DNA of 64,000 bases, taken from Lentisphaerota bacterium (GTDB taxonomy: Bacteria; Verrucomicrobiota; Lentisphaeria; Victivallales; Victivallaceae). Shown here piece after piece: positions 10,416 to 19,688 of the stretch; position 1 is the stretch's first letter, and the number at the start of each line of letters is the position of its first letter. The notes under the pieces are model-generated. The model searched no databases. It was not told the origin of the DNA and saw nothing but the letters and a program-made list of their open reading frames with translations. The translations under genes were made by a program, and so were the position numbers. The stretch lies in the NCBI GenBank assembly GCA_015061625.1, contig SUWG01000001.1, forward strand, positions 1-64,000, read 5' to 3'.

Positions 10416-13400
10416 TTACCGATCATCGCCACCGCGAACGGTGCGAATATCCAAACCGAGACTCTGCATCTCTTTCAGCAACACGTTGAAAGATTCCGGA
10501 CGGCCGGCAGTCAAAACGTTCTGACCTTTGACGATCAATTCGTAGATCCGTGAACGGCCTTTGGTATCATCCGACTTGACCGTGAGCATTTCCTGCAGGT
10601 TGTAGGCGGCTCCGTAAGCTTCCAGAGCCCACACTTCCATCTCACCGAAACGCTGACCGCCGTGCTGGGCTTTACCGCCCAACGGCTGCTGGGTGACCAA
10701 TGAGTAAGGTCCGACCGCGCGGGCGTGGATCTTATTGGCAACCAGGTGGTCAAGTTTGAGCATATAGATCTGACCGACCATGACCCGCTGATCGAAACGG
10801 TCACCGGTACGGCCGTCATAAACGTCGGCTTTACCATCGTAAACGTAGGAACCATCAGCCTGTTTCTTGAAGCCCCAGTGATAGTTTCTGCCGTTTTCTT
10901 CGGCGAAACGCTCGTTGCCTTTTTCCATCAGATCGATGATATCCTGCTCGCAGGCACCGTCGAATACCGGAGTGGCAACTTTGATGCCGAGCATCTTGGC
11001 CGCCCAGCCGAGGTGAGTTTCCAACACCTGACCGATATTCATACGGCTCGGCACGCCGAGCGGGTTGAGGATGATATCCACCGGAGTACCGTCTTCGAGG
11101 AAGGGCATATCCTCGACCGGCACGATACGCGAAACGATACCTTTGTTACCGTGACGGCCGGCCATCTTGTCACCGACCTGCAGTTTGCGTTTGCAGGCGA
11201 CATAGACTTTGACCCGTTTGATGGTACCCTGTTCGGATTCGCCGAAATTCTCATCATCCAGTGAACGCAGACGGGCTTCGTTATCCTCAAAACGTTCTTT
11301 GAAACTGTCAATGATCGCACTGATGGCACCCTTGACTTCGCAATCTTCCATCTGCCAGGTGTCGTGATGGTTGGCAAGTTTCAAAATCGGACTGCGGGTG
11401 ATCTTGCGGTTGGCAGGCACGAGAACTTTCTGTTCCTCGGAAGCACCGTCAACGATCTGCACCGGCAGTTTCACGCCGAGCAGCAATTCGGAAAGACGCT
11501 CGGTGAGGTCGGCGATAAGTTCGTTGTGGGTTTCCCGGTACTCGTTGCGGATCTGTTTTTCCTGCGTCTTTTTCTCGGTCTTGGTCATGCCGGCTTTGGC
11601 GGGCTGATCCTTGACATATTCGGCACGGATATCCATAACGATACCGCCTTTGCCGCTGGAAACCGTCAAGCTGGAATCTTTGACATCAGCAGATTTTTCA
11701 CCGAAGATCGCCCGGAGCAGACGTTCTTCCGGAGCAAGTTCGGTTTCGCTTTTCGGCGTGATCTTACCGACGAGGATATCGCCGGGTTTGACTTCAGCAC
11801 CCTCGATAACGATACCGCGGCTGTCGAGGTTGCGCAGAGCATCTTCACCGACATTCGGGATATCTCTGGTGATCTCTTCCGGACCGAGTTTCGTATCGCG
11901 GCTGGTGATTTCAAATTCGTCAACGTGGATACTGGTGTAAACGTCTTCTTTGACCAGACGTTCACTGACGATGATAGCGTCCTCAAAGTTGTATCCGCAC
12001 CACGGCATGAATGCCACCAGCACGTTGCGGCCAAGAGCCAGTTCACCGCCGCTGGTCGCCGCACCGTCAGCCAGCAGATCGCCTTTTTTCACCGCCTGAC
12101 CGCGACGGACTCTGGGACGCTGGTTGATACAGGTTCCGGCGTTACTGCGCAGATACTTATAAAGACGGTAGGTGCGGCCGGGAACCTCTTCGGTCGGCAA
12201 TTCGCCATCGGGAGTGACCACGATGCGCTCGCTGTTGACTTCAGCGACGACACCATCTTCACGGGCGACGATCACCGCACGGGAGTCACGGGCGATGCGC
12301 TCTTCCAGACCGGTTCCGACGTAAGGTGAATCCGGCATGAGCAGCGGCACGGCCTGACGTTGCATATTTGATCCCATCAAGGCACGGTTGGCGTCGTCGT
12401 GTTCGAGGAAGGGAATGATACCGGCGGCGGCACTGACCAGCTGCTTCGGAGAAACGTCCATATAATCAATGGTTTCTCTGGGATGCTCGGCAGATTCACC
12501 GGCCTTACGGCACATGACCATATCACGGACAAAGCAGTTGTTTTCATCGAGCAGAGCATTGGCCTGGGCGATGACGAATTGTTCCTCTTTGTCGGCGGTC
12601 AGATAATCGATGGTGTCAGTGACCTGACCATTGACCACTTTGCGGTACGGGGTTTCGAGGAAACCGTATTCGTTGATGACCGCATAAAGTGCCATTGAGC
12701 TGATCAAACCGATATTCGGACCTTCCGGAGTTTCAATCGGACAGATACGGCCGTAGTGGCTGGAGTGAACGTCGCGCACCTCAAATCCGGCACGGTCACG
12801 GCTCAAACCGCCGGGACCCAACGCGGAGAAACGGCGTTTGTTGGTCAATTCGCTCAACGGGTTGTTCTGATCCATGAACTGGGAAAGCTGACTGCGGGCG
12901 AAAAAGTCACGGATAACACCGGCAAAAGTTTTGGGATTGATCAACTTGGCAGGTGAGATATTCGGTTCTTCAAAGGTCATGCGTTCACGGATGAGACGCT
13001 CGGTGCGGAGCAAACCGGCACGGCACTGATTCTGCAGCAATTCGCCGACGGTACGCACACGGCGCGCGCCGAGGTGGTCGATGTCATCGACCGGTCCGTT
13101 GGTGTGGTGCAGTTCGATCAGCATCTTGGTTGCGGCGATCAGGTCGCGCGGATCCAGGGTGCGGAAATCAGCGGGGATATCCAGTTTGAGTCTTTCATTG
13201 AGTTTGTAACGGCCGACCATGCCCAGATCGTAACGGCGGTTGTCGAAGAACAGCCGTTTGATCAGCAGACGGGCATTGCTGAAGTTGATCGGGTCGCCCG
13301 GACGCATACGCTGGTAGATCGCCTTGAGAGCTTCTTCCTCGTTACGGGCGGGGTCTTTGCGCATGGTGGCAAAAATGTAGTCTTCTTTGGGCGGCACGAC

Positions 13401-14225
13401 AGCCAGTTCCACCGATTCGATACCGCAGGCGTGCATATCGGCCAACGCTTTTTCGTTGAGCTGGAGCAACTCGCCGACGATCACTTCCTCGGCCTCATTG
13501 GTCACGGAATCGACCGTGTAGTATTTGGAAAGATCTTTCTCTTTGAGCAAAGTGGAAACCGACATCTTTTTCAGGGGGTAGAACTCCTTGAGGATGTCAT
13601 GGTTGGTCGGATAACCGATCGCGCGGAAGAAAGTCGTGATATAGAATTTCCGGCGGCGGCGGCGACGGTCGAGATAGATCTGGATCAGACCGCTCTGGTC
13701 AAACTGCACATCCATCCAGCTTCCGCGATCGGGAATGACCCGGTAACTGTAAAGCATTCTGCCGGAAGTGTGACGGTTTTTCTCAAAGCAGATGCCGGGA
13801 CTGCGGTGCAACTGACTGATGATGACACGCTCGGCACCGTTGATGATAAAAGTACCCTGTTCGGTCATGATGGGGATATCGCCCATAAAGACTCTTTCGG
13901 GGATCTCCAGATCTTTGACCTTGAGCAGGAAGTTGACATAAAGCGGAGCATCATAGATCTTACCGTCTTTGATGCAGTCGATCACATCACTTTTCTGCGG
14001 GGGACATTCACCGATTTCGTAGGAAACGAATTCCAGTGACATATTCTTGTCGAAACTTTCGATGGGGAAAATATCCATGAAAATTTCCTGAAGTCCCTGC
14101 CGTTTACGCTCGGCAGGCGGCACGAACCGCTGCAGGAAATTGTCGTAGGAATCGACCTGCAACCCGATAAGGTCAGGCATTTCCAGGACATTGCGCAGCT
14201 GTCCGAAACTTTTGCGTTCCGCCAT
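10416..14225 (-). CDS. rpoB: RNA polymerase beta subunit
   Basis: The beta subunit forms the other half of the active cleft and is the rifampicin target. Typical blocks are visible: the [20 protein letters not shown] stretch (rif region), the GYNFEDAI segment and the MAGRHGNKG block. I choose the ATG at 14225 rather than a GTG three codons earlier, because AAAAGGTG lies at normal spacing before it. This gives 1,269 residues. The gene follows an unusually long, structured gap after rplL. Confidence 0.99.
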   Translation of the reverse strand: MAERKSFGQLRNVLEMPDLIGLQVDSYDNFLQRFVPPAERKRQGLQEIFMDIFPIESFDKNMSLEFVSYEIGECPPQKSDVIDCIKDGKIYDAPLYVNFLLKVKDLEIPERVFMGDIPIMTEQGTFIINGAERVIISQLHRSPGICFEKNRHTSGRMLYSYRVIPDRGSWMDVQFDQSGLIQIYLDRRRRRRKFYITTFFRAIGYPTNHDILKEFYPLKKMSVSTLLKEKDLSKYYTVDSVTNEAEEVIVGELLQLNEKALADMHACGIESVELAVVPPKEDYIFATMRKDPARNEEEALKAIYQRMRPGDPINFSNARLLIKRLFFDNRRYDLGMVGRYKLNERLKLDIPADFRTLDPRDLIAATKMLIELHHTNGPVDDIDHLGARRVRTVGELLQNQCRAGLLRTERLIRERMTFEEPNISPAKLINPKTFAGVIRDFFARSQLSQFMDQNNPLSELTNKRRFSALGPGGLSRDRAGFEVRDVHSSHYGRICPIETPEGPNIGLISSMALYAVINEYGFLETPYRKVVNGQVTDTIDYLTADKEEQFVIAQANALLDENNCFVRDMVMCRKAGESAEHPRETIDYMDVSPKQLVSAAAGIIPFLEHDDANRALMGSNMQRQAVPLLMPDSPYVGTGLEERIARDSRAVIVAREDGVVAEVNSERIVVTPDGELPTEEVPGRTYRLYKYLRSNAGTCINQRPRVRRGQAVKKGDLLADGAATSGGELALGRNVLVAFMPWCGYNFEDAIIVSERLVKEDVYTSIHVDEFEITSRDTKLGPEEITRDIPNVGEDALRNLDSRGIVIEGAEVKPGDILVGKITPKSETELAPEERLLRAIFGEKSADVKDSSLTVSSGKGGIVMDIRAEYVKDQPAKAGMTKTEKKTQEKQIRNEYRETHNELIADLTERLSELLLGVKLPVQIVDGASEEQKVLVPANRKITRSPILKLANHHDTWQMEDCEVKGAISAIIDSFKERFEDNEARLRSLDDENFGESEQGTIKRVKVYVACKRKLQVGDKMAGRHGNKGIVSRIVPVEDMPFLEDGTPVDIILNPLGVPSRMNIGQVLETHLGWAAKMLGIKVATPVFDGACEQDIIDLMEKGNERFAEENGRNYHWGFKKQADGSYVYDGKADVYDGRTGDRFDQRVMVGQIYMLKLDHLVANKIHARAVGPYSLVTQQPLGGKAQHGGQRFGEMEVWALEAYGAAYNLQEMLTVKSDDTKGRSRIYELIVKGQNVLTAGRPESFNVLLKEMQSLGLDIRTVRGGDDR

Positions 14226-14285
14226 TACATTCACCTTTTTTTATGTTGGTTGAAAAAATATTCAAAAAATATTCAAAAAAATTCC

Positions 14286-14329
14286 GATCAAATGGAACTT
14301 TGCAGTTCCCCTGACCGCAAAATTTGATC
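14286..14329 (-). promoter_or_regulatory. Nested stem-loop in the rpoB leader
   Basis: An outer inverted repeat GATCAAAT (14286-14293) / ATTTGATC (14322-14329) encloses a perfect 6-base-pair hairpin GGAACT/AGTTCC with a 4-base loop (14294-14309). On the minus strand GGAATTTTTTT follows, which resembles an attenuator. It ends about 60 bases before the rpoB start. Confidence 0.5.
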
Positions 14330-14399
14330 ATCAAAACACAAAACGACCGATCCCACGCTTTTCCCCGGTGGAAAAGTGAAATCGGAAAACCTGCCGCTT

Positions 14400-14610
14400 C
14401 CGGTAAAAAACCACACCGTCAGTCGGACTTCTGCCCCGGAAAGCCGGTAAAAAACCATGCCGGATATCCGGAAATATGCGGCGCAAAGGCTCACTTGACA
14501 ATTCACATTCCCCTGCGCTTCTCCCCGTCGGAACCGGCAAAAGACCACACCGGCGACAGGAAATCGGAAACTTTTTTCTGCAATTATACGCACAAGATAA
14601 AAAACCACAT
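14400..14610 (-). repeat. Four copies of a GTGTGGTTTTTTACCGG-like motif
   Basis: On the minus strand the motif GTGTGGTTTTTTACCGG occurs, with small changes, at about 14400-14416, 14444-14461, 14534-14550 and (shorter) 14595-14610. Spacings are 44, 90 and about 62 bases. The copies are all in the same orientation and only in this gap as far as I can see. Function is unknown. Confidence 0.55.
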
Positions 14611-14650
14611 CCTGAACATATCAAAAATCCGTGTGCAGAACACGAAATCG

Positions 14651-14679
14651 CGGCGGACGGGGTTTTTACCCCGCCGCCG
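14651..14679 (-). terminator. Strong hairpin after rplL (attenuator or processing site)
   Basis: A 12-base-pair GC-rich stem (plus-strand arms CGGCGG-A-CGGGGT and ACCCCGCCGCCG, one bulged A, TTTT loop) lies 22 bases after the rplL stop. There is no real U-run behind it on the minus strand, so partial termination or RNase III cleavage, as known between rplL and rpoB in E. coli, is more likely than full termination. Confidence 0.5.
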
Positions 14680-14700
14680 TGAATAAATCCAGTAAATAAA

Positions 14701-15090
14701 TTACTTGATTTCGATCTTGGCACCGGCTTCTTCGAGCGTGGCTTTGATCTTTTCGGCTTCGTCTTTGGCGATAGCTTCTTTGATGGTTTTCGGCGCGCCT
14801 TCGACCAGGTCTTTGGCTTCTTTCAGGCCGAGACCGGTGATGCCGCGGATCTCTTTGATCACGCCGATTTTCTTCGCAGCGTCAAAGCCGGCGAGGATAA
14901 CATCAAACTCGGTTTTTTCTTCAGCCGGAGCAGCGGCGGCGGCAGCAGCCGGAGCAGCAGCAACAGCGACCGGAGCAGCAGCGCTCACGCCCAGACGCTC
15001 TTCGAGGGTTTTGACCAGTTTGGAAAGCTCCAGGACGGTCATGTTCTCAATGTAGGAAACGAATTCTTCCATTTTGTTTTCTTCGGACAT
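14701..15090 (-). CDS. rplL: 50S ribosomal protein L7/L12
   Basis: This 129-residue protein forms the multimeric stalk that recruits translation GTPases. It has the N-terminal dimerisation part, an Ala-rich hinge around residues 38-56, and the C-terminal domain with [18 protein letters not shown] and [15 protein letters not shown]. It is 21 bases after rplJ and followed by a strong hairpin, consistent with its need for higher output than rpoB. Confidence 0.98.
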   Translation of the reverse strand: MSEENKMEEFVSYIENMTVLELSKLVKTLEERLGVSAAAPVAVAAAPAAAAAAAPAEEKTEFDVILAGFDAAKKIGVIKEIRGITGLGLKEAKDLVEGAPKTIKEAIAKDEAEKIKATLEEAGAKIEIK

Positions 15091-15111
15091 CTTAAATGCC
15101 TCCCATACTTA

Positions 15112-15639
15112 TTAATTGTTCGCGTTCTCAAGTTTGTCTTTATAGGCGTTGACCACGTTTACGATGCTCGCTGCTTTGGCATTGAGAACCGTGACGAGGT
15201 TGCGGGCCGGCGCCTGAAGGACACCGAGCAGCATAGCCTGGAGTACCGGTTTGGCCGGCAGATCAGCCAGCGCACCGACTTCTGCGGAGGACAGCACCGC
15301 GCCATCCATATATCCGCCTTTGGCCTTGACCTGTTCCTGCTTTTTGCCGAATTCGACCAGCAGTTTGGCCACAGCACTGCAGTCACCACAGCCATAGACC
15401 ATGGCAGTACTGGCAGTGAGGTCGATCGCCTCAAGTCCTTCCAGCTCAAGCTGGTCGGCGGCTTTTTTGATCAAAGTATTTTTCTGGACTTTGCAATTCG
15501 CATTGGCAGCAGCCAACTGGTTGCGCAATTCAGAAAAGCTCTTGACCGTAAGACCGGCGTAAGAGACGAAATAGACATAATCGGAATTCTTGACCGCATC
15601 AACGATCGAATTTACCAAATACTGTTTCTCGATTCTCAT
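15112..15639 (-). CDS. rplJ: 50S ribosomal protein L10
   Basis: L10 anchors L7/L12 dimers to the ribosome. The 175-residue sequence has the SDYVYFVSYAGLTVKSFSELR block and the VQKNTLIKKA stretch seen in L10, and a C-terminal helix for L12 binding. Its start overlaps the rplA stop by 4 bases, so the classical L10 leader RNA cannot lie directly upstream; autoregulation, if any, must work elsewhere. Confidence 0.95.
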   Translation of the reverse strand: MRIEKQYLVNSIVDAVKNSDYVYFVSYAGLTVKSFSELRNQLAAANANCKVQKNTLIKKAADQLELEGLEAIDLTASTAMVYGCGDCSAVAKLLVEFGKKQEQVKAKGGYMDGAVLSSAEVGALADLPAKPVLQAMLLGVLQAPARNLVTVLNAKAASIVNVVNAYKDKLENANN

Positions 15640-16340
15640 TTCGCCGCCCTCACCAATTCCTTAAGGTTGATCTTGAGGCCGGGAGTCATCGTAGCGGAAA
15701 CCGAACAAGAGATGATATAAGTACCCTTGGCGGAAACCGGACGCGCTTTCTGGATCGCGTCACTCAACGCATCAAAGTTCTCTTTGAGCGCATCAGCTTC
15801 AAATGACAATTTGCCGATCGGCACATGGACGCAAGCACCACGATCCGCACGGAATTCAGCACGACCGGCTTTCGCCTCACGCACTGCAGCACCGACAGCA
15901 TCGGTGACCGTACCGGTTTTGGGGTTCGGCATCAAACCGCGGGGACCGAGCTGACGGCCCAGCGGACGAACCATTTTCATTGCATCCGGAGTGGCAATCA
16001 GGGTATCAAAATCCTGAAAACCATCTTTGATCTGCTGAACGAGATCTTCGTATCCGACGACATCAGCACCGGCTTCGCGGGCTTCCTCTGCCTGGGCACC
16101 TTCGCAAACCACCGCAACGCGGACGGTTTTACCGGTACCGCGGGGCATCGGGCAGACACCACGCACCGTCTGATCCGATTTACGCGGATCAATTCCGAGC
16201 TTAAAGGCCACTTCGACGGTCTGATCAAATTTCACTCCGGGCAGAGCCTTGAGCATTTTGATCGCCTCTTCGACGCTGTGGCGGATCTGAAGATCGCCAA
16301 GAGCCTCAAGCTGCTTTTTGTACAGTTTACTTCTACGCAT
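15636..16340 (-). CDS. rplA: 50S ribosomal protein L1
   Basis: This 234-residue L1 forms the mobile stalk at the E site and is a known translational repressor of the L11-L1 mRNA. Conserved parts include [21 protein letters not shown] and [15 protein letters not shown]. It overlaps rplK by 8 bases and rplJ by 4, showing tight coupling across rplK-rplA-rplJ. A normal complete gene. Confidence 0.98.
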   Translation of the reverse strand: MRRSKLYKKQLEALGDLQIRHSVEEAIKMLKALPGVKFDQTVEVAFKLGIDPRKSDQTVRGVCPMPRGTGKTVRVAVVCEGAQAEEAREAGADVVGYEDLVQQIKDGFQDFDTLIATPDAMKMVRPLGRQLGPRGLMPNPKTGTVTDAVGAAVREAKAGRAEFRADRGACVHVPIGKLSFEADALKENFDALSDAIQKARPVSAKGTYIISCSVSATMTPGLKINLKELVRAAK

Positions 16341-16761
16341 CGACCACCTCGATTCCCATGCTGCGCGCGGTTCCTTCGATGATGCGCATCGCCGCTTCTT
16401 CGCTCCGGGCGTTCATGTCTTCCCGTTTGATCTGCACGATTTCACGGATCTGCTCACGGGTGATTTTACCCGCTTTTTCGCTGCCGGGCTTTTTAGCCGC
16501 AGATGCGACCCCTGCTGCCTTCTTGATCAGAACAGCCGCCGGGGGGGATTTGCAGATGAACGTGAACGAACGATCCTGATAGACCGTGATCACAACAGGA
16601 ATAACCGTACCGCTCTGAGCCTGAGTGGCGGCATTGAACTGCTTACAGAACTCCATGATGTTACAGCCCGCCGCACCGAGTGCCGGACCAATCGGGGGTG
16701 CCGGATTCGCTGCGCCAGCCGGGATCTGCAACCGGATCAAGCCTGTAATCTTCTTTGCCAT
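16333..16761 (-). CDS. rplK: 50S ribosomal protein L11
   Basis: L11 forms the base of the GTPase-associated centre and is needed for the RelA response. The 142-residue length and the [21 protein letters not shown]-terminal signature are standard, and the C-terminal RNA-binding domain is complete. It follows nusG after a 93-base gap that contains a small inverted repeat and then GGAAGTAATC before the ATG. Confidence 0.98.
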   Translation of the reverse strand: MAKKITGLIRLQIPAGAANPAPPIGPALGAAGCNIMEFCKQFNAATQAQSGTVIPVVITVYQDRSFTFICKSPPAAVLIKKAAGVASAAKKPGSEKAGKITREQIREIVQIKREDMNARSEEAAMRIIEGTARSMGIEVVDA

Positions 16762-16781
16762 GATTACTTCCTTTTTACGAC

Positions 16782-16807
16782 ATCTGTCCGGTCAGGATTG
16801 ACAGGAT
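16782..16807 (-). promoter_or_regulatory. Small inverted repeat in the rplK leader
   Basis: Minus-strand arms ATCCTGTC and GACAGAT (one bulge, 11-base loop) lie about 20 bases before the rplK start. L1 or L11-operon leaders that mimic 23S rRNA are known in other bacteria, so this is a candidate site. The match to such leaders was not tested. Confidence 0.25.
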
Positions 16808-16854
16808 TCCTCCCGTGACGATGCCAACACTTTTTAATAAAGTTTCAAACCGGC

Positions 16855-17436
16855 TTAAACTGCCGGCTCGACCTGCCAAAACTCCAATTCTACCGGGGTG
16901 GAACGGCCGAAAATCAAAATGACGACCGTCAAACGGCCGCGGGTTTCGTCAATTGCCGTAACATTACCCTCATATCCCATAAATGCGCCATCCTTGATGC
17001 GGACGATATCCCCGATCTTGACCCCGATGACCAGCACCGGAGCGGCAGACTCTTCATTGAGAGCCGGATTCATATCGAGGAATTCCTGTTCAGTAAGCGG
17101 GGTCGGCCGGGTGGCATCACCCAAAAATCCCAGCACACCCTGAACACTGCGCACAAAATACCAAGCTTTTTCATCCACGATGCCGTCGGCATCGTACAAG
17201 TCCATACGCACCAGCACATAACCGGGGAAGAACTTTTTGGTGACCGTCACCGCCTTGCCGCGACGGATCTCTTTGACTTTATTTTCGGGGATCAACGCTT
17301 CGTAAACGCCAACCTGATCACCCATACGCAACTGCCGGTTGATGGTGTCGCGCACTTTGTTTTCGTGCCCGGAAAGCGTTTGGATCACAAACCACTGTCC
17401 GCGATCATCCTGCTGTTTTTCAACTGCTTCGTCCAT
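16855..17436 (-). CDS. nusG: Transcription elongation/antitermination factor NusG
   Basis: NusG binds RNA polymerase through its NGN domain and Rho or S10 through its KOW domain. The N-terminus has WFVIQTLSGHENKV and FPGYVLVRMDL (the NGN core); the C-terminal KOW motif is around IVRIKDGAFMGYEGNVTAID. I start at the ATG (17436), with GGTGA upstream, instead of a GTG three codons earlier; this gives 193 residues. It lies 37 bases after secE, the classic pair. Confidence 0.97.
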   Translation of the reverse strand: MDEAVEKQQDDRGQWFVIQTLSGHENKVRDTINRQLRMGDQVGVYEALIPENKVKEIRRGKAVTVTKKFFPGYVLVRMDLYDADGIVDEKAWYFVRSVQGVLGFLGDATRPTPLTEQEFLDMNPALNEESAAPVLVIGVKIGDIVRIKDGAFMGYEGNVTAIDETRGRLTVVILIFGRSTPVELEFWQVEPAV

Positions 17437-17473
17437 TGTATTCACCGGAACCTATCTCTGCGTAAAATAATTA

Positions 17474-17707
17474 TCAACCGCGAACCGTGACCAAACGGAT
17501 CAGCCACATCGCGATCTCATCAACTCCGGCAACAAAACAGGCAAGAATCACCATCGCCACGACCACCAACACCGTTGATTCAAGCAACTGGCGGCGGCTG
17601 GGCCACGAGCAACGACGCATTTCCGCAACCGTATCGGCACAAAAACGGCGAATCCGTCCGGTCACTGAATCAAAACCGGCTCCAAGACTTTTCTTGCTCT
17701 TTTCCAT
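17474..17707 (-). CDS. secE: Preprotein translocase subunit SecE
   Basis: SecE stabilises SecY in the inner-membrane translocon. The 77-residue protein is the short single-span type: a cytoplasmic amphipathic part with the MRRCSWPSRRQLLEST signature at residues 30-45, then one hydrophobic span of about 20 residues and a short tail. It sits between tRNA-Trp and nusG, which is the usual place in bacteria. Confidence 0.95.
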   Translation of the reverse strand: MEKSKKSLGAGFDSVTGRIRRFCADTVAEMRRCSWPSRRQLLESTVLVVVAMVILACFVAGVDEIAMWLIRLVTVRG

Positions 17708-17752
17708 ATATTTGACCTTGCTTTCTGTAAATGATTACCGAATCCGAAAAAC

Positions 17753-17829
17753 TGGCAGGAAAGGTGAGGCTCGAACTCACGACCTGCGGTTTTGGAGACC
17801 GCTGCTCTAGCCAACTGAGCTACTTTCCT
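17753..17829 (-). tRNA. tRNA-Trp (anticodon CCA)
   Basis: A full cloverleaf can be drawn: acceptor AGGAAAG/CTTTCCT, D arm GCTC/GAGC, anticodon stem GCGGT/ACCGC with loop CTCCAAA, T arm GTGAG/CTCAC with TTCGAGC. The discriminator is G and the 3' CCA is encoded (17753-17755). It lies between rpmG and secE in the same transcription unit, as in many bacteria. Confidence 0.97.
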
Positions 17830-17850
17830 GCACTCGAAAACTTCACCGCA

Positions 17851-18003
17851 TCAGCGCGTTTCTTTATGCACAGTGTGCTTGCGCTCGAAGGGGCAGTATT
17901 TCTTCTTTTCCAAGCGTTCCGGAGTGTTGCGCTTTTCTTTGGTCGTCGTATAGTTGCGACGTTTGCACTCAGTGCACTCCATAATTACCAGTTCACGAGC
18001 CAT
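17851..18003 (-). CDS. rpmG: 50S ribosomal protein L33
   Basis: This 50-residue protein is L33. The start is placed at [13 protein letters not shown], which is far better conserved than the 25 residues an upstream in-frame ATG would add. It has a zinc-type Cys pair (Cys10, Cys13) but only one Cys in the second half (Cys37, CPFERKH), so the ribbon is incomplete compared with four-Cys forms. [23 protein letters not shown] is recognisable throughout. Located between tuf and tRNA-Trp. Confidence 0.95.
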   Translation of the reverse strand: MARELVIMECTECKRRNYTTTKEKRNTPERLEKKKYCPFERKHTVHKETR

Positions 18004-18045
18004 ATTAAGCACTCTACTTTTTGTTATTGGGTTTATTACGATATT

Positions 18046-18075
18046 ATCCCGGACCGTCATTCGGCGGTCCGGGAT
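18046..18075 (-). promoter_or_regulatory. 11-base-pair hairpin between tuf and rpmG
   Basis: A perfect inverted repeat ATCCCGGACCG (18046-18056) / CGGTCCGGGAT (18065-18075) with an 8-base loop lies 40 bases after the tuf stop. AATATCG, not a U-run, follows on the minus strand. It may lower downstream expression relative to tuf or mark a processing site. Confidence 0.5.
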
Positions 18076-18114
18076 CAATCCGCTGCTTACAGGGGATTAA
18101 CCCTCAAGCATTGA

Positions 18115-19314
18115 TTACTCGATAACTTCGGACACACGACCGGAAGCAACCGTACGGCCGCCTTCACGGATAGCGAAACGAAGTCCTTTTTCCATAGCGA
18201 TCGGAGCGATCAGCTCAACGCTGATGGAGGTGTTATCGCCGGGCATCACCATTTCAGTACCCTCGGCAAGGGTAATGGTACCGGTGACGTCAGTCGTACG
18301 GAAGTAGAACTGGGGACGATAGTTGTTGAAGAACGGAGTGTGACGGCCACCTTCCTCTTTGCTCAACACATAGATCTCACCTTTGAATTTGGTGTGCGGA
18401 GTGATTGAACCGGGTTTGGCCAAGACCTGACCGCGAACCACGTCTTCTTTTTTGGTGCCGCGGAGCAAGCAACCGACGTTGTCACCAGCCTGACCCTGAT
18501 CGAGGATCTTGCGGAACATTTCAACACCGGTGACGGTGGTTTTGGTGGTCGGTTTGATACCGACGATCTCAACTTCTTCACCAACTTTGATGACACCGGC
18601 TTCAACACGACCGGTAACCACGGTACCACGACCTTCAATGGAGAAGACGTCTTCGATCGGCATGATGAATGATTTATCGATGTCACGCTGCGGTTCCGGA
18701 ATGAAGCTGTCAACCGCTTCCATCAGTTCGTAGATCGGAGCGCAGGCGGGATCATCCGGATTGCCTTCAGCTTCGACGGCTTTCAGAGCGGAACCCTTGA
18801 TGATCGGGGTATCGTCGCCGGGGAAGTCGTATTTGCTGAGCAGTTCGCGGATTTCCATCTCGACGAGCTCGAGCAGTTCGGGGTCATCCAGCTGGTCGCA
18901 TTTATTCATGAAGACCACGATGGCGGGCACACCGACCTGACGGGCCAACAGAACGTGTTCATAGGTCTGCGCCATCGGACCATCGGTGGCGGCGATCACG
19001 AGAATGGCACCATCCATCTGGGCAGCACCGGTGATCATGTTTTTCACATAGTCAGCGTGTCCCGGGCAGTCAACGTGAGCATAGTGACGGTTGGCACTCT
19101 CGTACTCAACGTGGGAGGTGTTGATGGTGATTCCACGCGCCTTTTCCTCCGGGGCATTATCGATTTCATCATACTTACGGACTTCGCCACCGCCGAACTT
19201 GCTGTGCATGCACATGGTGATAGCAGCAGTCAGAGTGGTTTTACCATGGTCAACGTGGCCGATAGTACCGACGTTAACGTGCGGCTTTGTTCTCACAAAA
19301 TTTTCTTTAGCCAT
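18115..19314 (-). CDS. tuf: Elongation factor Tu
   Basis: EF-Tu delivers aminoacyl-tRNA to the ribosome. The 399-residue sequence has GHVDHGKT (residues 19-26), the [13 protein letters not shown] switch I region, DCPGH and NKCD motifs, and domains II and III to the usual end. It follows tRNA-Leu and tRNA-Thr and precedes rpmG and secE, like tufB of E. coli; this is the only tuf in the window. Confidence 0.99.
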   Translation of the reverse strand: MAKENFVRTKPHVNVGTIGHVDHGKTTLTAAITMCMHSKFGGGEVRKYDEIDNAPEEKARGITINTSHVEYESANRHYAHVDCPGHADYVKNMITGAAQMDGAILVIAATDGPMAQTYEHVLLARQVGVPAIVVFMNKCDQLDDPELLELVEMEIRELLSKYDFPGDDTPIIKGSALKAVEAEGNPDDPACAPIYELMEAVDSFIPEPQRDIDKSFIMPIEDVFSIEGRGTVVTGRVEAGVIKVGEEVEIVGIKPTTKTTVTGVEMFRKILDQGQAGDNVGCLLRGTKKEDVVRGQVLAKPGSITPHTKFKGEIYVLSKEEGGRHTPFFNNYRPQFYFRTTDVTGTITLAEGTEMVMPGDNTSISVELIAPIAMEKGLRFAIREGGRTVASGRVSEVIE

Positions 19315-19372
19315 TTTTTCCTCCTGACAGGTTTTTTTGGTTTCCTTGCAAGAATCTACTCTAAATAAAAAC

Positions 19373-19448
19373 TGGAGCCTACATCCGGACTTGAACCGGA
19401 GACCTCATCCTTACCAAGGATGTGCTCTACCGACTGAGCTATGTAGGC
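19373..19448 (-). tRNA. tRNA-Thr (anticodon GGT)
   Basis: Acceptor GCCTACA/TGTAGGC, anticodon stem CATCC/GGATG with loop TTGGTAA, and T loop TTCAAGT form a complete 76-base cloverleaf. The discriminator is U, and CCA is encoded (19373-19375). It lies 58 bases upstream of tuf and 14 bases after tRNA-Leu, so one transcript probably carries both tRNAs and tuf. Confidence 0.97.
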
Positions 19449-19462
19449 ACTCATTCAAAGAA

Positions 19463-19547
19463 TGGTACTCGAGGGGGGACTTGAACCCCCAAGGATCGCT
19501 CCATATGGACCTCAACCATACGCGTCTGCCAGTTCCGCCACCCGAGC
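19463..19547 (-). tRNA. tRNA-Leu (anticodon GAG)
   Basis: This 85-base class II tRNA has a long variable arm after the anticodon stem TATGG/CCATA with loop TTGAGGT. The acceptor is GCTCGGG/CTCGAGT, so its first pair is G-U. Discriminator A and encoded CCA are present (19463-19466). It is the first gene behind the promoter at 19592-19620. Confidence 0.95.
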
Positions 19548-19591
19548 ATTTGCACTCGTCGTTTTTCCGACGTGATATGCGAACAAATCCT

Positions 19592-19620
19592 AATATACTT
19601 ACTCTTTATGGATTTTTCAA
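19592..19620 (-). promoter_or_regulatory. Promoter of the tRNA-Leu/tRNA-Thr/tuf operon
   Basis: Minus strand: TTGAAA (19615-19620), 17-base spacer, TATATT (19592-19597). A small hairpin (CGTCG/CGACG, 19557-19572) lies between it and tRNA-Leu. This is probably the main start for the tuf-rpmG-secE-nusG unit. Confidence 0.7.
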
Positions 19621-19688
19621 ATGCTTTTTCAGATATTTTTGCATTTTTTTAAAGGTTTTTGCCTTTTTCCCCGCATTTCCCCGCTTTT

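Larger units (their letters stand above)
14235..14700. other. rplL-rpoB intergenic region (466 bases)
   Basis: No convincing gene is found here. It contains, in transcription order, a strong hairpin after rplL, four copies of a T-rich motif, a perfect TATAAT hexamer (14583-14588, minus strand) with no good -35, a nested stem-loop, and an AT-rich stretch with two GAATATTTTTT repeats before rpoB. The region probably controls the rpoBC to rplJL ratio, but that is inference. Confidence 0.6.

Noticed and set aside
14288-14723. Open frames of 106-130 codons in the rplL-rpoB gap
   Set aside because: They cross hairpins and repeated motifs, lack start signals, and one runs into rplL. I treat the region as non-coding.
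15568-15640. A classical L10 leader RNA before rplJ
   Set aside because: rplA and rplJ overlap by 4 bases, so there is no room for the usual leader.
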